Below the pieces are notes generated by a model, which was not told the DNA's origin, did no database searches, and saw only the letters and a program-made list of their open reading frames with translations. A program made the translations under genes and the position numbers. This document shows positions 15,233-19,571 of a stretch of 19,571 nt of DNA, piece by piece. Positions within the stretch are counted from its first letter, which is position 1; the number at the start of each line of letters is the position of its first letter. The DNA is from SZUA-230 sp964581095. Lineage in GTDB: Bacteria; Bacteroidota; Bacteroidia; Cytophagales; Cyclobacteriaceae. Location of the stretch: NCBI GenBank assembly GCA_964581095.1, contig CAZONK010000033.1, forward strand, positions 1 to 19,571, given 5' to 3'.

Positions 15233-15372
15233 CGGAGTATAGCAAAGGTCGTTACCTGCAAGGGTAAAAAAGAAAGCGGAGATAATATGATCTATTCTCC
15301 GCATAAAGCACGGAGATTAATTGATTTTACGGAGATAAGGCAGTATATTTACCGCAAGTTATGCGGAGAATA
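15233..15372. promoter_or_regulatory. Operator-like CGGAG box array at the Fic gene start
   Basis: CGGAG boxes in direct orientation begin at 15233 (CGGAGTA), 15277 (CGGAGAT), 15311 (CGGAGAT), 15330 (CGGAGAT) and 15364 (CGGAGAA), with an inverted TTCTCCG at 15295-15301. The last four are spaced 34, 19 and 34 bases. TATTCTCCGCATAA (15293-15306) is the perfect 14-bp inverse of 15359-15372, which spans the Fic start codon (15361). The 40-bp unit 15277-15316 recurs imperfectly at 15330-15369 (25 of 40 matches), a 53-bp period. This looks like a multi-site operator overlapping the translation start. The regulator could be the winged helix of the Fic protein itself, which is inference. Confidence 0.55.
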
Positions 15373-16491
15373 AGAGTTTATATATACGAACAGCCTGACT
15401 GGCCTCAATTTAAGTGGCATGGGCATGATAGTAAATTGTTGCCCTTACTAACAGAGGTTAGATATCTTCAGGGAAGGGTTGTTGGAAAAATGGGGGCACT
15501 GGGTTTTGACCTTATAAACGAGGCAAATCTTGAAATTCTAACACAAGATGTACTAAAATCGACCGAAATTGAGGGAGAATTATTAAATCCAGACCAGGTG
15601 CGATCATCTATTGCACGGAGATTAGGATTAGATATTTCGGGATTAGTACATTCAGAAAGAAACGTGGATGGAGTGGTTGATATGATGCTGGATGCGACCA
15701 GGAATTTTGATAAGCCTCTAACCCGTGATCGACTTTTTGCCTGGCATAATGCTCTTTTCACCACGGGGTACAGTGGTATGTACAAAGTGTTGGTTGGAAA
15801 ATGGAGAGATGATTCTACCGGACCAATGCAAGTAGTTTCCGGACCAATAGGAAAAGAAAAAATTCATTTTCAAGCCCCTAAAGCAGCAGATATCGATAAA
15901 GAAATGCAACGATTTCTCAAGTGGATAAATAGTCGGCCAAAACTGGATTTAGTTTTAAAAGCAGCTCTGGCTCATTTTTGGTTCGTAACCTTACATCCAT
16001 TCGAAGATGGAAACGGTAGAATTGCCAGAGCACTAACAGATATGATTTTAGCTCAATCGGATGGGCAGTCATATCGTTTCTATAGCATGTCAACCCAAAT
16101 TAGAAATGAACGGAAAGGATATTATAGCATCTTAGAACAGACCCAAAAAGGTAGACTTGACATAACAAGCTGGATAGAGTGGTTTTTGAATTGTATGCTA
16201 AATGCATTAAAAGCTTCAGATACTTTGCTTAGCAATGTGATCTTTAAGCATGATTTTTGGGCAAGAAATACGAATAAATTAGATAACGATAGACAAAAGA
16301 AAGTATTAAATAAACTCCTGGATGGATTTGATGGAAAACTGACTACGACAAAATGGGCAAGAATAACAAAATGCTCGCAGGATACAGCACTGCGTGATAT
16401 TCAGGACCTAATTGATAAACAGATACTTTACAAACTACCATCAGGAGGAAGAAGTACAGCGTATGATTTACTTAGAAGTGAAAATGTATAA
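15361..16491 (+). CDS. Class II Fic protein (DUF4172 type) with C-terminal winged helix
   Basis: This 376-aa protein probably AMPylates (or otherwise modifies) a protein target using ATP; the target is unknown. Residues 7-90 match the DUF4172 N-terminal domain (YIYEQPDWPQF opening). This domain carries the inhibitory helix motif (S/T)xxxE(G/N) as S67-TEI-E71-G72, so the protein is class II and auto-inhibited by Glu71. The Fic domain (about 110-285) holds HPFEDGNGRIAR (212-223) with catalytic His212, Mg-binding Asp216 and Arg220, all intact. Residues about 313-372 (KVLNKLLDGF to AYDLL, with TTTKWARITKCSQDTALRDIQDL) form a winged helix-turn-helix, suggesting DNA binding. The start at 15361 begins directly at the conserved N-terminus and lies inside an inverted-repeat box. 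No Shine-Dalgarno is seen. Convergent with the M14 gene. Confidence 0.92.
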   Translation: MRRIRVYIYEQPDWPQFKWHGHDSKLLPLLTEVRYLQGRVVGKMGALGFDLINEANLEILTQDVLKSTEIEGELLNPDQVRSSIARRLGLDISGLVHSERNVDGVVDMMLDATRNFDKPLTRDRLFAWHNALFTTGYSGMYKVLVGKWRDDSTGPMQVVSGPIGKEKIHFQAPKAADIDKEMQRFLKWINSRPKLDLVLKAALAHFWFVTLHPFEDGNGRIARALTDMILAQSDGQSYRFYSMSTQIRNERKGYYSILEQTQKGRLDITSWIEWFLNCMLNALKASDTLLSNVIFKHDFWARNTNKLDNDRQKKVLNKLLDGFDGKLTTTKWARITKCSQDTALRDIQDLIDKQILYKLPSGGRSTAYDLLRSENV

Positions 16492-16529
16492 TCCCCCTTT
16501 TTTTCCCAGCCGTACCATGACTTGATATA

Positions 16530-18140
16530 CTACCAGTACTTAAACACGGGAAACTCTACTGACTCAGTCTCCACACCCTTCTTTATCAGATATTCATCAA
16601 AGAAATTCCAGGTTGCCAACCCATCATCTGATTGGGGTTCGAGAAGATAAAATATCAGGTTAGCCAGGGGTTGGTTCATATCCACGATGTAATCTCCTTT
16701 TTTAAAATTCAATGTTGCTTTTTCAAAGTCACCTTGCATAGTGGCCATGTAATGGCCTTCAAATTTTCGTTGGGCATGCTCGATTTTGTTCACAATAAAT
16801 GCCTCACCGCTGAATGACTGTGATTTTTTTAATTGGGACACCCGGATTCCTTGTTCATCTAATTTTTCTGCAATTGCCTTCAATTCTGAGGGGAAAATAT
16901 ATCCTTTCGGGATCCTGCTTACTTCTGTTGCTTCAAAGGCATTGTAGTTGGTTACCCCCTCAATAGCTATGATATTCCCTGTCCTGGCATATTTCGTACT
17001 TCCATTATCATCAATATATGGGATGTATTCATAGGTCCTGAGTGTAAGGGGTTTGACAGTGGGCACCATTTTAAAACGCACCCCATTATTTAGTGAACCC
17101 GCTTCATTCCTGATATTTTCAAGCGTTTCTTTTTCTGCTTTGGCATTGATTGCCAGAATTTCTTCGCTGTGTTCATTTGTATATTCAAGGATTTCATCTA
17201 CAAATGCATGGGCGGCATTTATACGTTGGTCAAAACGATCATGGGCGAAAGTTTCGCTCAAAATCCCCATTTTATTTCGAAGGCCCATCTGGTTTACAAT
17301 GTACCTGGGGTGATGGTTGTAGGTATATAAATTTTTCGGTGGCCACCCCTGACTGAGCCTGTACCCACCATATATATCAATATAGATATTGTTATTTTTC
17401 AGCATTGATTTTCTTAAAGCAGGCAACATTACATCCATCGTGTATTCTGATGTAGCCGGATGACCCGCACTATGATAGCTTGGAGCATAGGTAAGTGCAT
17501 TCCCATGCCAGGTCCCGTTGGTTGTATGCAGGTCAACGAGCAGGGCCGGGTCCCACCGGGTCATCATTTTCAAGAGGCCTTTTGTTTCTATAGCTTCGGC
17601 CTTCATCCCATCCCTGTTCAGGTCGAAATCACCACCACTGCGACGCTCACCTGCCATTTTTGGGCTTCCCTCCTGCGAAGAACGATTGTCTGGCCCCATA
17701 TTGTCATTTCCATCGGCATTGTAAATGGGCATAAACAGAATGATTTGATTGTCGAGGAGATGATTTTTTGGTCCGAAAAGAATTTCACGCATCATCATCA
17801 ATACCGCTTCCTTACCTTCCACTTCACCGCCATGGATATTGGCCTGGATATAAACAACTATTTTCCCTGAGGCAGCAACTTCTTCCGGTGTGGTGATGAC
17901 AGGATTCGCAAGAATCACAAGTGGAACGTCCTTTCCCTCTGTACTCGTAAACATGGTTTCTACAAGTACAAGATCGCTGTGTTCTTTGATATAATTTACA
18001 AATCCAATTACATCCGCATAGGTGGAAGTTTCAGTATATTGTGACTTCTCGGGGCGGGTTATCACTTCCGCTGCATACTGTGCTAAAAGGGTGTTTGTAA
18101 ATATTGATACAATAATAAACGAAAGGGCAAGTTGCTTCAT
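16530..18140 (-). CDS. Exported M14-family zinc carboxypeptidase
   Basis: This 536-aa metallopeptidase begins with a signal peptide (MKQLALSFIIVSIFTNTLLAQ). The M14 zinc site is intact: NIHGGEVEG supplies His103 and Glu106, and VDLHTTNG supplies His205. DFDLNRDG carries the substrate-binding Arg176, and GILSETFAHDRF carries the general base Glu296. Residues beyond about 330 form a long C-terminal region with beta-rich segments (FKMVPTVKPLTLRTYEY, GHYMATMQGDF) found in related Bacteroidota proteins. The start at 18140 is preferred over the in-frame ATG at 18164, which adds eight residues before the signal peptide. It is expected to act outside the cytoplasm, trimming peptides from their C-termini; the substrate is unknown. 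The gene is divergent from gldB and convergent with the Fic gene, 38 bp away. Confidence 0.9.
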   Translation of the reverse strand: MKQLALSFIIVSIFTNTLLAQYAAEVITRPEKSQYTETSTYADVIGFVNYIKEHSDLVLVETMFTSTEGKDVPLVILANPVITTPEEVAASGKIVVYIQANIHGGEVEGKEAVLMMMREILFGPKNHLLDNQIILFMPIYNADGNDNMGPDNRSSQEGSPKMAGERRSGGDFDLNRDGMKAEAIETKGLLKMMTRWDPALLVDLHTTNGTWHGNALTYAPSYHSAGHPATSEYTMDVMLPALRKSMLKNNNIYIDIYGGYRLSQGWPPKNLYTYNHHPRYIVNQMGLRNKMGILSETFAHDRFDQRINAAHAFVDEILEYTNEHSEEILAINAKAEKETLENIRNEAGSLNNGVRFKMVPTVKPLTLRTYEYIPYIDDNGSTKYARTGNIIAIEGVTNYNAFEATEVSRIPKGYIFPSELKAIAEKLDEQGIRVSQLKKSQSFSGEAFIVNKIEHAQRKFEGHYMATMQGDFEKATLNFKKGDYIVDMNQPLANLIFYLLEPQSDDGLATWNFFDEYLIKKGVETESVEFPVFKYW

Positions 18141-18161
18141 TATGAGATTAAGTTTTACCTG

Positions 18162-18189
18162 CAAATTAATTTGTAGAAATAGTTTTCAA
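18162..18189 (-). promoter_or_regulatory. Candidate promoter for the M14 peptidase gene
   Basis: On the minus strand TTG (18189-18187) is followed after 17 bases by TTAATTTG (18169-18162), close to the Bacteroidota -33/-7 pair, with a leader of about 20 bases to the ATG at 18140. One base of the -7 box (T for A) departs from consensus. Confidence 0.3.
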
Positions 18190-18284
18190 TAATTTTGTTT
18201 GATGATCGGTAATAATACTGATGATACATTGTAGGGTTTTTGGTTAATGAAATTTTATTTTTACGATTTACACTAATTTTAGTA

Positions 18285-19289
18285 ATGCGGAAATTAATAC
18301 TTTTTGGATTTGTCAGTCTTACATTATGGAGTTGTAGCTCTAATTGTGAATTGCCTAAGGAAGTACAGCAATACAAACAGGCGATTAAAATAGAACGACT
18401 CGAGAACGAATTGTTTCAGGCAACTTCTCCTAAGGATGTTGCTGGATTTTTAAAAAAATATCCTGTCCTAACCAAAGAATTTTTAGGTAGTGGCCAATAT
18501 CCTGATGACAGCATATTGGCTGACATACTGTTCAAACGTATTAAGAATCCATATATCGACACCCTCCGTCAGGAAGCGAATAATGTTTTTGGTGATATGG
18601 ATGATATAAAAAGTGAGCTTGAATTAGCGATTGCCAGGCTTCGGGCAAATTATCCCGAAGCAAAGACACCAAAAATTCAGACCATGGTTACAGGATTTGG
18701 CACATCAGAAATGTATGTTTCCGACTCGCTGATAATTATTGGGCTGGACTATTATATCGGACCAAAAGCGTCATTCAGGCCCAATGATTATCCTGAATAT
18801 ATATTGTCCAGATATCAGAAACCATACATTGTTCCAGCGATTATTTTGCTGCTTTCCGATAGGTATGTAAATACCGATTATGAGGATAATTCAATGCTGG
18901 CAGATATGCTGTATTATGGCAAAAAGTATTATTTCACAGAACAGATGTTACCCTGTGCTCCTGACAGCCTGATTATATGGTACACAAAAAAAGAGCTTGA
19001 AGATATAAATGACAACCAGCATATAATCTGGGCAACTTTTCTTCAGAATGAGTTGCTTTTTGAAACCAGTCATATTGAAAAGGAAAAATTCCTGGGTGAA
19101 CGGCCCAATACGTATGAGATTTCATCAATATGCCCTGGCAGGATTGGCGCGTGGATGGGCTGGGAAATTATAAGAAAATATGCAAGGGACCATCCCGAAA
19201 AGTCCCTGAAAGAAATAATGCTTGATGATAATGCCCTTCAGTTGTTTAATGAATCGCATTACAAAGGAAAAGCCCCTGGATATTTTTAA
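18285..19289 (+). CDS. gldB: Gliding motility lipoprotein GldB
   Basis: This 334-aa lipoprotein is recognised as GldB, part of the gliding motility machinery of Bacteroidota associated with the type IX secretion system. A signal (MRKLILFGFVSLT) ends at lipobox LWSC, with Cys17 lipidated. Family features are IKIERLENELF (35-45), the LKKYPVLTKEFL segment (56-67), SLIIIGLDYYIG (145-156), and the late SSICPGRIGAWMGWEIIRKY (about 290-309). The start at 18285 gives the signal peptide directly; an in-frame ATG at 18240 would add 15 residues ahead of it. No Shine-Dalgarno is visible. In gliding species gldB is often conserved near nadE and gldC, neither of which lies within the window. Many non-gliding Bacteroidota also carry it, so gliding cannot be concluded. 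Confidence 0.9.
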   Translation: MRKLILFGFVSLTLWSCSSNCELPKEVQQYKQAIKIERLENELFQATSPKDVAGFLKKYPVLTKEFLGSGQYPDDSILADILFKRIKNPYIDTLRQEANNVFGDMDDIKSELELAIARLRANYPEAKTPKIQTMVTGFGTSEMYVSDSLIIIGLDYYIGPKASFRPNDYPEYILSRYQKPYIVPAIILLLSDRYVNTDYEDNSMLADMLYYGKKYYFTEQMLPCAPDSLIIWYTKKELEDINDNQHIIWATFLQNELLFETSHIEKEKFLGERPNTYEISSICPGRIGAWMGWEIIRKYARDHPEKSLKEIMLDDNALQLFNESHYKGKAPGYF

Positions 19290-19418
19290 ACCCGAAATAT
19301 GCATTTGAACTTCGTAATGAGGTGCTAAACAGTTACAACATCATAAAGCTATAGTTTCGGAGAATAGGTATGATACTGCTAAGCTACTATATTTGAATTA
19401 TTGGGGAATAAACATTTC

Positions 19419-19473
19419 GTTCCGATGGAACTCATTTGTCTATATTGGGCTGATCCAGAGTTTGAAACTCTGG
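19419..19473. repeat. Paired hairpins at the right end (REP-like)
   Basis: GTTCC-GAT-GGAAC (19419-19431) and CCAGAGTTT-G-AAACTCTGG (19455-19473) form two hairpins 23 bases apart in the non-coding tail after gldB. The second is a perfect inverted repeat. The paired layout resembles extragenic palindromic repeats. The rest of 19290-19571 shows no convincing gene; a 35-codon frame at 19425-19532 runs through the hairpins and is not trusted. Confidence 0.35.
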
Positions 19474-19571
19474 TAAGATATACTGCTTACTCCTGTAAAA
19501 TTGAGGATAAAGAAGTATTGATGATTCTTTAATTTTCTGCGAGCATTTATTCCAACCATTAAACTATACAG

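Noticed and set aside
15277..15369. CRISPR-like array from repeated CGGAGAT boxes
   Set aside because: The repeated unit is only 6-9 bp, the spacing is irregular and one box is inverted, so operator sites fit better.
16492..16529. Intrinsic terminator between Fic and M14 genes
   Set aside because: There is a T-run near 16497-16504 but no stem precedes it.
19425..19532. 35-codon plus-strand frame at the right end
   Set aside because: It is short, runs through two hairpins, has no ribosome site and resembles no family I recognise.
1..19571. tRNA, rRNA or riboswitch
   Set aside because: No cloverleaf, rRNA-like segment or known riboswitch consensus was recognised in the non-coding regions; small structured RNAs cannot be excluded by eye.

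Overview
The window comes from a member of the Bacteroidota, most likely a Cytophagales-type bacterium. The evidence is a gldB gliding-motility lipoprotein gene, Bacteroidota-style secreted hydrolases, starts that mostly lack Shine-Dalgarno sequences, candidate promoter boxes resembling the phylum's TAnnTTTG element, and moderately AT-rich DNA. The genus is not determined.

Left part (1-7023): secreted carbohydrate-active proteins. A CBM9-like surface protein and a GHL10-type putative glycoside hydrolase are translationally coupled (17-2223). A small foldback MITE-like element (2250-2394) separates them from a convergent two-domain lipocalin-like lipoprotein gene. A Tat-exported SGNH/GDSL hydrolase (3524-4276) then converges, 2 bp apart, with a large GH78 alpha-L-rhamnosidase (4279-7023, minus strand).

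Middle part (7024-14174): an L-rhamnose catabolic operon. After a 328-bp non-coding region with repeats come a STAS/SpoIIAA-like small protein, an NCS1-like permease, a 58-aa two-helix membrane protein overlapping the permease stop, a fused rhamnulose-1-phosphate aldolase/short-chain dehydrogenase (RhaEW type), a metal-dependent L-rhamnose isomerase (RhaI) and an FGGY kinase. In the expected scheme GH78 releases rhamnose outside the cytoplasm, the permease (inferred) imports it, RhaI makes L-rhamnulose, the kinase makes L-rhamnulose-1-phosphate, and RhaEW yields DHAP plus L-lactaldehyde and then oxidises the aldehyde to L-lactate. No transcription regulator, mutarotase or SusC/SusD pair lies in the window.

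Right-middle part (14175-16491): an accessory block with a HigB/HigA toxin-antitoxin pair and a class II Fic protein (DUF4172 type, C-terminal winged helix). The Fic promoter holds an array of CGGAG boxes ending over its own start codon. Right end (16498-19571): an exported M14 metallocarboxypeptidase-like protein, minus strand, divergent from gldB. The last 282 bp carry two small hairpins and no convincing gene.

Most notable items: the Fic operator array, the NCS1-like permease with its 58-aa partner and STAS neighbour in a rhamnose operon, and the MITE-like element sitting exactly in a stop codon.
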